A DNA stretch of 38,490 nucleotides from Candidatus Darwinimomas equi. GTDB lineage: Bacteria > Bacillota > Clostridia > Lachnospirales > Lachnospiraceae. Position numbers and translations under genes: made by a program. The stretch spans positions 1-38,490 of the forward strand of contig JAGHSD010000021.1 in NCBI GenBank assembly GCA_018066045.1. Direction: 5' to 3'. The notes beneath the pieces are model-generated. The model was not told where the DNA came from and searched no databases. It saw only the letters and a program-made list of their open reading frames with translations. Below, piece after piece: positions 1 through 7,233 of the stretch (position 1 is its first letter; the number at the start of each line of letters is the position of its first letter).

Positions 1-251
1 TCGATCTCTGCACCCTGCTTACCGATAACTACACCCGGCTTAGCAACATGGATGATGACCTTAAGTCTGTCAGTGGTACGCTCGATTTCGATGTTTGATA
101 CACCTGCTGAGAAGAGTTTCTTCTTTAAGAACTCTCTGATCTTGTAATCTTCAACCAAGCAATCAGCGAAATCTGCATCTGCATACCATCTGGAATCCCA
201 ATCTTTAATTACACCGACTCTTAAGCCGTGTGGATTAACTTTCTGTCCCAT
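1..251 (-). CDS. rpsC: 30S ribosomal protein S3 (uS3), N-terminal part, cut by window edge
   Basis: S3 is a structural protein of the small ribosomal subunit near the mRNA entry channel. Only the first 83 codons are visible. The ATG at 251 opens a typical S3 N-terminus (MGQKVNPHG followed by [13 protein letters not shown]), which is diagnostic. AGGAGG lies a few bases upstream of the ATG. It follows rplV after a 12-base gap in the usual S10-operon order, so it is cotranscribed from the promoter near 4210. The rest of the gene, and presumably rplP and the following genes, lie beyond base 1. Nothing unusual is visible in this part. Confidence 0.97.
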   Translation of the reverse strand, partial: MGQKVNPHGLRVGVIKDWDSRWYADADFADCLVEDYKIREFLKKKLFSAGVSNIEIERTTDRLKVIIHVAKPGVVIGKQGAEI

Positions 252-263
252 ATTGGCCTCCTA

Positions 264-650
264 TTATCTCTTGTCAAGCACGATAGTGATATTGCTCATT
301 CTCTTCTCGATTCTGTAAGCTCTACCCTGTGCTCTTGGTTTAACTCTCTTCATGATTGGACCATCGCCTGCCCAGCACTCTGCTACGTACAGGTCTGCCT
401 GGTTCAATCCCTGATTGTTCTCTGCATTTGCAATTGCCGATTTAAGTAACTTCTCAATAACGCCTGAAGCATATCTTGGGCTGTATTCAAGGATACCAAC
501 TGCTGTTGCAACATCCTTACCCCTGATAGCATCGAGTACGAAACATGCTTTCTGTACCGGAATTCTTGCATAAGAAAGCTTTGCAGATGGTCTCGTATCC
601 TTCACAGCGTTTCTTTCTCTCTTAATCCGGGATCTATGTCCTTTTGACAT
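264..650 (-). CDS. rplV: 50S ribosomal protein L22 (uL22)
   Basis: L22 is a large-subunit protein that lines the peptide exit tunnel. The 128-residue product carries the family core (ARIPVQKACFVLDAIRGKDV, then a GPIMKR..PRAQGRAYRI.KR segment). It is longer than the approximately 113 residues common in Bacillus because of a basic N-terminal extension of about 20 residues (MSKGHRSRIKRERN). From memory that extension is frequent in Lachnospiraceae L22, so it helps place the organism. The start is supported by GAAAGGAGG upstream of the ATG. It lies between rpsS and rpsC in the conserved operon order. Confidence 0.97.
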   Translation of the reverse strand: MSKGHRSRIKRERNAVKDTRPSAKLSYARIPVQKACFVLDAIRGKDVATAVGILEYSPRYASGVIEKLLKSAIANAENNQGLNQADLYVAECWAGDGPIMKRVKPRAQGRAYRIEKRMSNITIVLDKR

Positions 651-677
651 TTGTGAAACCTCCTTTCGCCTTTCTTA

Positions 678-959
678 TTATTTAGCTGATGCTTTCTTCT
701 CGTCAGCACGGTGGCCATGGTATGTTCTTGTTACTACGAACTCACCGAGCTTATGACCAACCATATCTTCAGTTACATATACCGGAACGTGCTTTCTTCC
801 ATCATGAACGGCGATCGTATGACCAACCATTGAAGGGAAGATAGTTGAACGACGTGACCATGTCTTTATGACTGTCTTCTGTCCGGACTTGTTGAGCTCT
901 GCAATCTGCTTTAATAATGAAGCATCTGCAAACGGTCCTTTTTTAAGTGAACGTGACAT
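678..959 (-). CDS. rpsS: 30S ribosomal protein S19 (uS19)
   Basis: S19 binds 16S rRNA in the head of the 30S subunit together with S13. The 93-residue product starts [10 protein letters not shown] and contains the conserved [11 protein letters not shown] and [16 protein letters not shown] segments. The open frame continues upstream to 1139, but that part only shadows the end of rplB. I set the start at the ATG at 959 because the family N-terminus begins there and a GGAGGAAAGA-like ribosome binding site precedes it. It follows rplB with a 19-base spacer. Confidence 0.97.
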   Translation of the reverse strand: MSRSLKKGPFADASLLKQIAELNKSGQKTVIKTWSRRSTIFPSMVGHTIAVHDGRKHVPVYVTEDMVGHKLGEFVVTRTYHGHRADEKKASAK

Positions 960-978
960 ATTCTTTCCTCCTCCCTGA

Positions 979-1824
979 TTATTTAGCTGATTTACCATTA
1001 CGACGATGGATGATAAGTTTATCTGACTGCTTGTGACCCTTACGTGTCTTAAGACCAAGTGCCGGCTTACCCCATGGAGTAGATGGACCCGGCCGACCGA
1101 TTCCGGCCTTTCCTTCGCCACCACCGTGCGGATGGTCATTCGGGTTCATAACAGAACCGCGGACTGTAGGTCTCCAACTCATGTTGCGCTTACGACCTGC
1201 CTTACCGTAGTTAATAAGTGAATGCTCACCGTTTCCTACGACACCGATCGTTGCGCGACAGATGATCGGAACCATTCTCATCTCTCCTGAAGGAAGACGA
1301 AGTGTTGCGTACTTTCCTTCCTTAGCCATGAGCTGTGCTGCGTTTCCGGCTGAACGAACAAGCTGTCCGCCCTTGCCCGGATAAAGCTCGATGTTATGAA
1401 TCTGAGCACCTACCGGAATCTGCTCGAGTGGTAAGCAGTTACCGACTCTTGCTTCTGCCTCAGCTCCGCTCATAACTTCCTGACCAACCTTAAGTCCTTC
1501 CGGAGCCAGGATGTATGCCTTCTCGCCGTCTGCGTAGCAGATAAGAGCGATGTTAGCTGTTCTGTTGGGATCGTACTCGATAGCAACAACCTTTGCTGCG
1601 ATGCCGTCCTTTGAGTTTCTCTTGAAATCAATGATTCTGTACTTTCTTCTTGAACCGCCGCCGCGGTGTCTTACAGTGATCTTGCCCTGATTGTTACGTC
1701 CTGAGTTCTTCTTTAAAGACTCAACGAGGTTTTTCTCCGGTGCTGACTTTGTAATCTCTGCGAAGTCATAGCCTGACATTCCTCTTCTGGACGGAGTATA
1801 GGGGCCATACTTTTTAATTCCCAT
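979..1824 (-). CDS. rplB: 50S ribosomal protein L2 (uL2)
   Basis: L2 is one of the primary 23S rRNA-binding proteins and is needed for subunit joining and peptidyl transferase structure. The product is 281 residues, the usual length. It opens [18 protein letters not shown] and ends with the conserved [13 protein letters not shown] segment and a basic tail. The open frame begins seven codons earlier at 1845. I chose the ATG at 1824 because the family N-terminus and an AGGAAGGAAA ribosome binding site both fit it. It lies between rplW and rpsS as expected. Confidence 0.97.
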   Translation of the reverse strand: MGIKKYGPYTPSRRGMSGYDFAEITKSAPEKNLVESLKKNSGRNNQGKITVRHRGGGSRRKYRIIDFKRNSKDGIAAKVVAIEYDPNRTANIALICYADGEKAYILAPEGLKVGQEVMSGAEAEARVGNCLPLEQIPVGAQIHNIELYPGKGGQLVRSAGNAAQLMAKEGKYATLRLPSGEMRMVPIICRATIGVVGNGEHSLINYGKAGRKRNMSWRPTVRGSVMNPNDHPHGGGEGKAGIGRPGPSTPWGKPALGLKTRKGHKQSDKLIIHRRNGKSAK

Positions 1825-1877
1825 TATAGTTTCCTTCCTGCACATAATGTTCGTGCATTTTTATTAAGTATTCAAGG

Positions 1878-2177
1878 TCACAGACCTTCTACTATGTCGA
1901 TCTCTTTGCTGTCAGCTGTAAGCTGTACGATCGCTTTCTTTGACTTTGCGGTCTTTCCGACTACCAGACCACGACGCTTTTTCTTTCCGTCGAGATTTAT
2001 CGTGTTAACCTTATCTACCTTGGTTCCCGGGAACATTTTCTCAACTGCTTCCTTGATCATAACCTTGTTTGCATCCGGATGAACCATGAAGGTATACTTC
2101 TTTGCAACCATGCCCGTCATACTCTTCTCTGTGAGAACCGGACGAAGCAGAACATCGTAATACTGAATGTTAGCCAT
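1878..2177 (-). CDS. rplW: 50S ribosomal protein L23 (uL23)
   Basis: L23 sits at the exit of the ribosomal tunnel and is the docking site for trigger factor and SRP. The 99-residue product has the family features: a PVLTEKS motif near the N-terminus, a KYTFMVHPDANK strand and a basic loop (KKKRRG). Its ATG shares one base with the stop codon of rplD (TAATG arrangement), which indicates translational coupling. Confidence 0.96.
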   Translation of the reverse strand: MANIQYYDVLLRPVLTEKSMTGMVAKKYTFMVHPDANKVMIKEAVEKMFPGTKVDKVNTINLDGKKKRRGLVVGKTAKSKKAIVQLTADSKEIDIVEGL

Positions 2178-2797
2178 TATGCATATACCTCCTCTATAGT
2201 ATTGATAACTGACTTCTCAGCAACAACTGTGTCATACTTCAGAATGTCGTATGCATTGAGTGTGAACGGAGGTGCCAGCTGAACTCCCTTAAGATTTCTT
2301 GTTGAAAGCATTGTGTTCTTTTCTCCCTCAGGGCAAACAACAAGTGCCTTCTTAACTCCGAGATTGCTGAGTGTCTTTGCCATCTTTGCTGTCTTGATCT
2401 CTGTCATTGCGAAATCATCAACAACTTTGAACTTTCCTGCTGCAACTCTTGATGAGAGTGCGCACTTAAGTGCAAGTCTCTTTTCCTTGCGGTTAAGAGT
2501 GATTGTATAGTCACGTGGAACCGGTGCGAATACTACGCCGCCATGCTTCCACTGCGGAGCTCTGGTTGAACCCTGACGTGCATGTCCTGTGCCCTTCTGT
2601 CTCCACGGCTTGATACCACCACCGGAAACTTCTGAACGTGTCTTAGCCTTCTGTGTGCCCTGACGCTTGTTTGCAAGCTGAGCAACAACTGCCATATGTA
2701 AAATATGCTCGTTAACTTCTACTCCGAATACGGCTTCATTAAGATCTAACTTGCCGCCTTCTCTTCCTTCAATATCATATACAGATACGTTAGCCAT
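2177..2797 (-). CDS. rplD: 50S ribosomal protein L4 (uL4)
   Basis: L4 is a 23S rRNA-binding protein whose extended loop reaches the exit tunnel. The 206-residue product has the GGGIKPWRQKGTGHARQGS loop, which is unmistakable for L4, followed by the RAPQWKHGGVVFAP segment. An AAAGGAGGAACTG ribosome binding site precedes the ATG. In E. coli L4 represses its own S10 operon through the leader RNA. Whether that happens here is unknown, but the structured leader upstream of rpsJ makes L4 one candidate effector. Confidence 0.97.
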   Translation of the reverse strand: MANVSVYDIEGREGGKLDLNEAVFGVEVNEHILHMAVVAQLANKRQGTQKAKTRSEVSGGGIKPWRQKGTGHARQGSTRAPQWKHGGVVFAPVPRDYTITLNRKEKRLALKCALSSRVAAGKFKVVDDFAMTEIKTAKMAKTLSNLGVKKALVVCPEGEKNTMLSTRNLKGVQLAPPFTLNAYDILKYDTVVAEKSVINTIEEVYA

Positions 2798-2818
2798 TTC
2801 AGTTCCTCCTTTCCCTCA

Positions 2819-3496
2819 TCAAGCCTTTACGGTTTCTTTCAGAGTAATAAGAGCCTTCTTCGGTCCGGGTACTGAACCCTTAACAAGAATAAGGTTCTTC
2901 TCTGTGTCGATTCTGACAACTTCGAGATTCTGAACTGTGATCTGCTTAGCACCCATATGTCCGGGCATTCCTTTACCCTTTCTTACGCGGCTCGGATCTG
3001 CTGATGAACCGTTAGAACCCTGATGACGATGGAACTTGGAACCATGAGCCATAGGTCCTCTGTGCTGACCGAATCTCTTGATAGCACCCTGATAGCCTTT
3101 ACCTTTTGAAACTGCAGTAGCGTCAACCTTGTCGCCTGCTGCAAAGATATCAGCCTTGATTTCATCCTTAACTGAATAATCAGCTGAATTCTCGAATCTG
3201 AACTCACGAAGGAATCTTCCTACAGGATAAACATCTCTCTTTGCACCGTTTGCCTTCTCAACAACTTCACTCTCGATACCAGCCTTTGCAAGCTGTCCGG
3301 CTACCGGCTTGGTTACGAGCTTAGCTCTGACGCTGCCGAATGCAACCTGAACTGCCTCGTATCCGTCGTTCTCTGCTGTCTTTACTGTAGTTACTACACA
3401 AGGACCAGCCTGAAGAACTGTTACAGGGATTAACTGACCGGCTTCATTGAATACCTGAGTCATACCCACTTTTGTTGCAAGTATTGCTTTCTTCAT
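2819..3496 (-). CDS. rplC: 50S ribosomal protein L3 (uL3)
   Basis: L3 is an early assembly protein of the large subunit that reaches towards the peptidyl transferase centre. The 225-residue product opens [16 protein letters not shown] and contains [22 protein letters not shown] and the [22 protein letters not shown] region, all standard for L3. Its ribosome binding site is TAAGGAG. A 6-bp hairpin (3524-3543) lies just upstream of that site in the 106-base spacer after rpsJ. Confidence 0.97.
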   Translation of the reverse strand: MKKAILATKVGMTQVFNEAGQLIPVTVLQAGPCVVTTVKTAENDGYEAVQVAFGSVRAKLVTKPVAGQLAKAGIESEVVEKANGAKRDVYPVGRFLREFRFENSADYSVKDEIKADIFAAGDKVDATAVSKGKGYQGAIKRFGQHRGPMAHGSKFHRHQGSNGSSADPSRVRKGKGMPGHMGAKQITVQNLEVVRIDTEKNLILVKGSVPGPKKALITLKETVKA

Positions 3497-3523
3497 TTTT
3501 TCTCTCCTTACTTCCTACAAGCG

Positions 3524-3543
3524 GAGCACTGACTTTCGTGCTC
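3524..3543 (-). other. Hairpin in the rpsJ-rplC spacer
   Basis: A perfect 6-bp inverted repeat (GAGCAC/GTGCTC) with an 8-base loop lies about 13 bases upstream of the rplC ribosome binding site. No T-run follows it, so it does not look like a terminator. It could be an mRNA stability or processing element. Function is not shown by the sequence. Confidence 0.45.
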
Positions 3544-3602
3544 TTTATATTGGTAGGGTTTTTTGTTTCGTTGTTACCTTTGCTCTTTCCTTCAGCCGCA
3601 GA

Positions 3603-3914
3603 TTATTTCATCTTTATATCAACATGAACTCCTGCAGGCATCTCAAGTCTTGAAAGTGCGTCGATTGTCTTCTCACTCGGAGCGATAACATCGATGAGTC
3701 TCTTATGAGTTCTCTGCTCGAACTGCTCTCTGGAGTCTTTGTACTTATGAACTGCTCTCAAGATCGTAACTACTTCCCTCTTGGTTGGAAGCGGAACCGG
3801 ACCTGAAACCAGAGCACCTGTCTTCTTAACAGTATCAACGATCTTAGCTGCTGAACTGTCAACCAACTGATGATCATAAGCCTTAAGTGTGATTCTCATT
3901 ACCTGACTTGCCAT
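3603..3914 (-). CDS. rpsJ: 30S ribosomal protein S10 (uS10 / NusE)
   Basis: S10 is a small-subunit head protein that also acts as NusE in transcription antitermination. The 103-residue product starts [16 protein letters not shown] and includes [17 protein letters not shown] and the C-terminal [14 protein letters not shown], matching the family along its full length. The open frame extends upstream to 4172, but those codons lie in the structured leader. The ATG at 3914, preceded by AAGGAGGCGAC, is the real start. It is the first gene of the operon. Confidence 0.97.
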   Translation of the reverse strand: MASQVMRITLKAYDHQLVDSSAAKIVDTVKKTGALVSGPVPLPTKREVVTILRAVHKYKDSREQFEQRTHKRLIDVIAPSEKTIDALSRLEMPAGVHVDIKMK

Positions 3915-4201
3915 AAAAAAAGTCGCCTCCTTTTCGAACTTTCGGTTCAACAAGTGGTGACTGTACACATGCCCGTGCGTGTCCATATCGGACCCATTTT
4001 TTGCCCGGCTTAAACCAGGCGCACGTTTTCCGTTTGCGTGAGTTTCTCCTATAAAGGGGACTTGCGCATGTTTCCTGATATGCTGTACAGTGACTTGTCG
4101 CCATAATGCATAAATGACCTTCGCTCCACGAAGTTCCCTGCAAGTGCTTCGTACTTGTTGCACCCACAGCAATTTTCGTTTCGTAGCTATCTAGTCACAG
4201 C
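3915..4201 (-). promoter_or_regulatory. Structured 5' leader of the S10 operon (candidate r-protein leader RNA)
   Basis: About 287 nt of untranslated RNA are expected between the predicted start of transcription and rpsJ. The strand read as RNA can form a long-range helix. ACAAGT (4098-4093) pairs with ACTTGT (3955-3950), and ACTGTAC (4091-4085) pairs with GTACAGT (3966-3960). After a bulge, ACATGC (4071-4066) pairs with GCATGT (3972-3967). That is 19 perfect pairs enclosing roughly 90 nt. Local hairpins are also visible at 4141-4157 (CAAGT/ACTTG), 4119-4133 (CTTCG/CGAAG) and 4003-4020 (GCCTGG/CCGGGC). I do not recognise a named Rfam family. No convincing gene lies in this stretch. Confidence 0.6.
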
Positions 4202-4207
4202 TTGTCC

Positions 4208-4236
4208 ATAATAACAAAAAAAAGTGCCCTTTGCAA
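4208..4236 (-). promoter_or_regulatory. Sigma-A type promoter of the S10 operon
   Basis: The minus strand carries TTGCAA (4236-4231), a spacer of exactly 17 bases and TATTAT (4213-4208), placing the transcription start near 4201. The spacer includes a run of eight T. The -35 box lies inside the loop of the hairpin at 4218-4246, so promoter and upstream terminator share the same bases. Confidence 0.75.
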
Positions 4237-4246
4237 GCACTTTTTT
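4216..4246 (-). terminator. Rho-independent terminator after the ABC transporter gene, overlapping the S10 promoter
   Basis: Read on the minus strand, AAAAAAGTGC and GCACTTTTTT form a 10-bp stem with a 9-base loop, and the T-run extends to eight. It lies about 80 bases after the stop codon of the ABC transporter gene. Because of the A-run on one side and the T-run on the other, it could work in both directions. Bases 4249-4326 between it and the transporter stop hold nothing else I can identify. Confidence 0.75.
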
Positions 4247-4326
4247 AAATTTTTACAACTTTCCCGGGCGTGTCGCAGATATTTAGTTCCGGCTCCCGTT
4301 TTTGCCACAATATGTAGTCTTTCAGG

Positions 4327-5991
4327 CTATTTCAGTTCTATAATGCTATCGCTCATCTCAACTGCAGCCGGGCGATGCGTTACAGCCACGCATGTCACTC
4401 CCGGGATATCCTTTATATTAGAAAGAACTCTTCGTTCGGTCTGAGCATCAAGCGCTGATGTAGCCTCATCAAGTAAAATGACAGGCTTCCCACTGAGTAC
4501 TGCCCGTGCTATGGAGATCCTCTGGGCCTGACCTTCCGAAAGTCCGAGGGCATTTTCCCCGATGCGTGTATCCAGCCCGTCGGGAAGCTCTCCGACGAAC
4601 TTATCCATATCTGCGGTCTTTACGGCATTCATAAGTTCTTCGTCTGATGCCTCCGGTCTGGTAAGCAGCAGATTCTCCTTTAAAGTACCGCTGAAAAGCA
4701 TATTCCCCTGCGGGACATAGGCAAAAAGGTTCCTTGTACTGCGGTCGATCTGAAGTTCTTCGTTGCCTGTTTCTTCTATATATAATCTTCCGCTGTCCGG
4801 TCTGTATACTCCCGGCATCAGTTTAAGTAAAGTAGACTTTCCGATTCCGGACTGGCCGGTTATCGCACAGAATGAACCCTTTCTGATTTCGAAGCTGACA
4901 TCCTGAAGAACATTCTCCTGATCCTGGGCATCTTCATATCTGAAGCAGATATTCTCGCCTTTAATTGATATCATCTTTTCGTACACGGTTTCTGCATCTA
5001 CCGGAGCAATGGCACTATCCGGCGTGTCGTCAGCATTTAACTCGTAAATTTCCCTGATACGCTCCGCGCTTCCGACTGCCGCCGAATACTTCGGGATGAT
5101 TCCGGACATGCTGATGAGCGGGCTTTCTATCCTGGCAAAAAGCTGAACCATGGCTATCAGGGTACCGAAGGTCATGACCCCGGACCTGATGTTGACCGCA
5201 CACCATACCAGCACGCAGAATTCTCCGATGAGGAAAACCGCATTCAGTCCGCCGCTGGTCAGGAGGCCGAGATTCTTTCTCCTGAGCTGAAGTCTGTACC
5301 TGTCTTCAAGTGCCTGATTCTCTCTTTTCTCAATTTCCTCCGCCGCATCAAGTGCCTGGATGACGAAAAGTCTTGATATGGACTCCTGTATGAATGAATT
5401 GACTCTTGCGTTGGCTTCTCTTGTTTTCTTGTGAAGCTCCCTGATCCGGTCGCGAAGCAGCGCCGAAATAATTATCAGTACTATTCCCGCGATGCACAGT
5501 ACTACCGTCATCTTTATATCTAACTGACCCATGATTATGACCGCCGATATCAGCTGTGTTAATATCCCGAGCACTCCGGGAATCAGTGAAATCAGGCCTG
5601 AATCAACCGTGTTTACATCGGCATTCATCCTGTCCAGCAGATTTCCGCTGTGATAAGAAGAAATCTTCTGATAGTCCGTATATAAAACCTTATGCATCAG
5701 GACCGTCTTCCAGCTGCGGTCCATCCTGTAGCTGATTTTTTCCGCAAGATGCCGTCGAAACAGCCTGATGGCAAGTGATACAAGCACCATTACCGCAAGT
5801 ATGATCACAGTCAACCGGAGATCTTTTCCGTTCGCTCCGGTCGCTGCATCGATAACATCCCGCGATGCGAGAGAATACCGTACGCTGATGTATGCCCCGG
5901 CCATAGTCAGGACAGTAAGAATAACAAGCGAAGGAATATATCTCTTCACCTGCTTAAACAGCCATGAAATTGTGGAATGGTCTTTGGTCAT
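4327..5991 (-). CDS. ABC exporter, fused permease and ATP-binding protein
   Basis: A single-chain half-transporter of the type I exporter fold, expected to work as a homodimer in the cytoplasmic membrane. With the start I prefer, the product has 554 residues. A membrane domain of about six hydrophobic segments fills roughly residues 15-300. The ATPase domain follows, with Walker A GQSGIGKST (near residue 379), Q-loop in YVPQGN, signature LSEGQ (near 484), Walker B VILLDE (near 504) and H-loop histidine in THRP (near 539), all intact. There is no N-terminal C39 peptidase. The open frame reaches a TTG at 6099, but that codon sits inside a hairpin. A promoter at 6013-6041 favours the ATG at 5991, or less likely the one at 6024, and neither has a Shine-Dalgarno sequence. 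The substrate is unknown; the small peptide gene just upstream is the obvious candidate, though a lipid or drug exporter is also possible. Confidence 0.9.
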   Translation of the reverse strand: MTKDHSTISWLFKQVKRYIPSLVILTVLTMAGAYISVRYSLASRDVIDAATGANGKDLRLTVIILAVMVLVSLAIRLFRRHLAEKISYRMDRSWKTVLMHKVLYTDYQKISSYHSGNLLDRMNADVNTVDSGLISLIPGVLGILTQLISAVIIMGQLDIKMTVVLCIAGIVLIIISALLRDRIRELHKKTREANARVNSFIQESISRLFVIQALDAAEEIEKRENQALEDRYRLQLRRKNLGLLTSGGLNAVFLIGEFCVLVWCAVNIRSGVMTFGTLIAMVQLFARIESPLISMSGIIPKYSAAVGSAERIREIYELNADDTPDSAIAPVDAETVYEKMISIKGENICFRYEDAQDQENVLQDVSFEIRKGSFCAITGQSGIGKSTLLKLMPGVYRPDSGRLYIEETGNEELQIDRSTRNLFAYVPQGNMLFSGTLKENLLLTRPEASDEELMNAVKTADMDKFVGELPDGLDTRIGENALGLSEGQAQRISIARAVLSGKPVILLDEATSALDAQTERRVLSNIKDIPGVTCVAVTHRPAAVEMSDSIIELK

Positions 5992-6012
5992 TGTGTAAGT
6001 TTGTGTGGGTAT

Positions 6013-6041
6013 ATTGTAGGACATGTTGAGGAAAAAAACAA
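6013..6041 (-). promoter_or_regulatory. Promoter of the ABC exporter gene
   Basis: TTGTTT (6041-6036), a 17-base spacer and TACAAT (6018-6013) on the minus strand. The predicted transcript starts near 6006, only about 15 nt ahead of the ATG at 5991, leaving no room for a normal ribosome binding site. Confidence 0.5.
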
Positions 6042-6087
6042 TAAAAAGCAGACAGCTTATGTGCCTGCAGGATTTAAAAATGTAATT

Positions 6088-6114
6088 CGGGCCTGGCAAT
6101 AACTGCCAGGCCCG
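6088..6114 (-). terminator. Hairpin terminator between the small peptide gene and the ABC exporter
   Basis: A perfect 11-bp GC-rich inverted repeat (CGGGCCTGGCA / TGCCAGGCCCG) with a 5-base loop lies 12 bases after the stop codon of the peptide gene. On the minus strand it is followed by AATTACATTTTT, so the T-run is short and offset. It may be a partial terminator or an mRNA 3' stabiliser that sets the peptide to exporter ratio. Confidence 0.65.
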
Positions 6115-6126
6115 TATTATGCGGAA

Positions 6127-6315
6127 TTAATAATTACTCTGTTCTTCGTCTGAGCTTTCCGGGAATTGCCAAGGATTACCAAAAATAGACTTTTCTTCAT
6201 TAAGTAATACTTCGGCTCCTGCTTCTAATGAGCCACACACAACCGAAGAATAAACAAATTCAACGAATGTTGCTTCCGGATGAACATATTCTTTTTTTTC
6301 AGTATTACTCCTCAT
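6127..6315 (-). CDS. Small peptide next to ABC exporter, possible secreted or RiPP-like precursor
   Basis: The product is 62 residues if read from the ATG at 6315; the frame also has a GTG at 6321. I do not recognise a named family. The N-terminal third, with KKEYVHPEATFVEF followed by SSVVCGS, resembles the Y-x-x-P...V-E-F...C-x-S pattern I recall from many short Clostridia and Bacteroidetes ORFs of unknown function. The C-terminal half is acidic (pI low by eye), with one Trp, Pro residues and a DEEQSNY end. There is no hydrophobic signal peptide and a single Cys. It has its own strong promoter, is separated from the exporter gene only by a hairpin, and would be translated from an essentially leaderless mRNA. 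Export by the adjacent transporter, perhaps after modification or cleavage, is inference; no modification enzyme is visible in the window. Confidence 0.6.
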   Translation of the reverse strand: MRSNTEKKEYVHPEATFVEFVYSSVVCGSLEAGAEVLLNEEKSIFGNPWQFPESSDEEQSNY

Positions 6316-6323
6316 ACCCACGC

Positions 6324-6353
6324 ATTATACTACATATCATATACAATCGTCAA
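6324..6353 (-). promoter_or_regulatory. Promoter of the small peptide gene
   Basis: TTGACG (6353-6348), an 18-base spacer and a perfect TATAAT (6329-6324) on the minus strand. The predicted start of transcription (near 6317) falls two bases before the ATG at 6315, so the mRNA would be leaderless if that codon is used. The promoter begins only 12 bases after the stop of the preceding gene, with no terminator between them. Confidence 0.65.
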
Positions 6354-6364
6354 TTAACAAATTA

Positions 6365-7219
6365 CTAAAATGCCACTCCATCTTCAGCATTTGTGATATT
6401 CTTATCCCTTTCAGCAGTGTACTCTTTTCTCATTTCAGTAATCCAGTTCAGGTATTCCCGCGGAGATGGTGCAGCTTCATACAGGATCAGCTTTTCCTCT
6501 GCTGTAGTGTAATTCAGGAAATAGTCATATGTGAAATTCTCATTATTTCTGGCTGCTTCGAAAGGATTCTGTTCCGAAACGCCCCCGGAATCGTCTTCTT
6601 CTCTGTCATCTTCTTCCACAGGTGTAACAATCTCAGGGACTGTTTCATCTTCAGGCCTGTTATCCGTTGACGTTTCTTTCTCTGCTGCAGTTTCTTTCTC
6701 TGCTGCAGTTTCCTTTTCTGCTGTAGTTTCTTTCTCTGCTGCAGTTTCCTTTTCAACTGCATCACCCGATGTTTTTTCCGTACTGCTCTTTGAGGTATCA
6801 TTGAGAGTGTTTTTTCCGGTTTTACCATTTGAAGAATAATCAATACTGCTATTATCAAACAGTGCCTCTTCATCCTCGGCTTCCATAATAAACATCTCTT
6901 TTGCCTCAGCTGCGCTTTCAGTCTTCTCAGCTTCCCCTGATTTATCAATACCCGGATTACTTTCTTCTCTGCCAATTGCACTGGGTTCCACTGTATCATC
7001 CTTGGACGGAGAGATTATCATCTCCCCATCCGTAATTTCTGTTTCCCGGCAATTGCCCGAATCCCCTTCATATGAACTTCTCGGAATTATATTTTGACTC
7101 CCTGATGATTGCTGCACTACATACTCCGTTGATTCATTTTTTTCCGCACATTTATTAACGCACACTATCAGGAGTATAAAAACCGCCAGCCCAATTAATA
7201 TAATAATTACTTTTTTCAT
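6365..7219 (-). CDS. Membrane-anchored acidic repeat protein of unknown function
   Basis: A 284-residue protein. Residues 1-21 (MKKVIIILIGLAVFILLIVC) form a hydrophobic N-terminal anchor; the C at 20 follows LIV, which is a poor lipobox, so a signal anchor is more likely than a lipoprotein. The rest is hydrophilic and rich in Glu, Ser, Thr and Lys, as in a wall-spanning stalk. Its centre has five tandem copies of the hexapeptide KETAAE, encoded by 18-bp repeats. The last 65 residues (aromatic YDYFLNY, then EAAPSPREYLNW) look like a small folded domain. It starts 14 bases after the giant surface-protein gene, so it is probably cotranscribed with it and may help hold it at the cell envelope. 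That role is inference. No terminator separates it from the peptide gene downstream. Confidence 0.8.
   Translation of the reverse strand: MKKVIIILIGLAVFILLIVCVNKCAEKNESTEYVVQQSSGSQNIIPRSSYEGDSGNCRETEITDGEMIISPSKDDTVEPSAIGREESNPGIDKSGEAEKTESAAEAKEMFIMEAEDEEALFDNSSIDYSSNGKTGKNTLNDTSKSSTEKTSGDAVEKETAAEKETTAEKETAAEKETAAEKETSTDNRPEDETVPEIVTPVEEDDREEDDSGGVSEQNPFEAARNNENFTYDYFLNYTTAEEKLILYEAAPSPREYLNWITEMRKEYTAERDKNITNAEDGVAF
6672..6761 (-). repeat. Five tandem 18-bp repeats encoding KETAAE-type hexapeptides
   Basis: Five consecutive 18-base units, the first two identical on the plus strand (gtttctttctctgctgca) and the others differing at a few positions. They stay in frame, so changes in copy number would alter only the length of the stalk. 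Confidence 0.9.
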
Positions 7220-7233
7220 GGCTTACTCTCTTG

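Noticed and set aside
3883-4167. A 94-codon minus-strand frame in the S10 leader
   Set aside because: It overlaps the pairing arms and hairpins of the leader and the start of rpsJ, has no family resemblance, and the helix complementarity explains the sequence better than coding does.
6097-6099. TTG at 6099 as the start of the ABC exporter
   Set aside because: The codon lies within the GC-rich terminator-like hairpin and upstream of the likely promoter at 6013-6041.
6514-6999. A 161-codon Lys/Arg/Gln-rich minus-strand frame
   Set aside because: It is a frame-shifted reading of the tandem repeats in the stalk protein gene; the repeats generate the run of basic residues.
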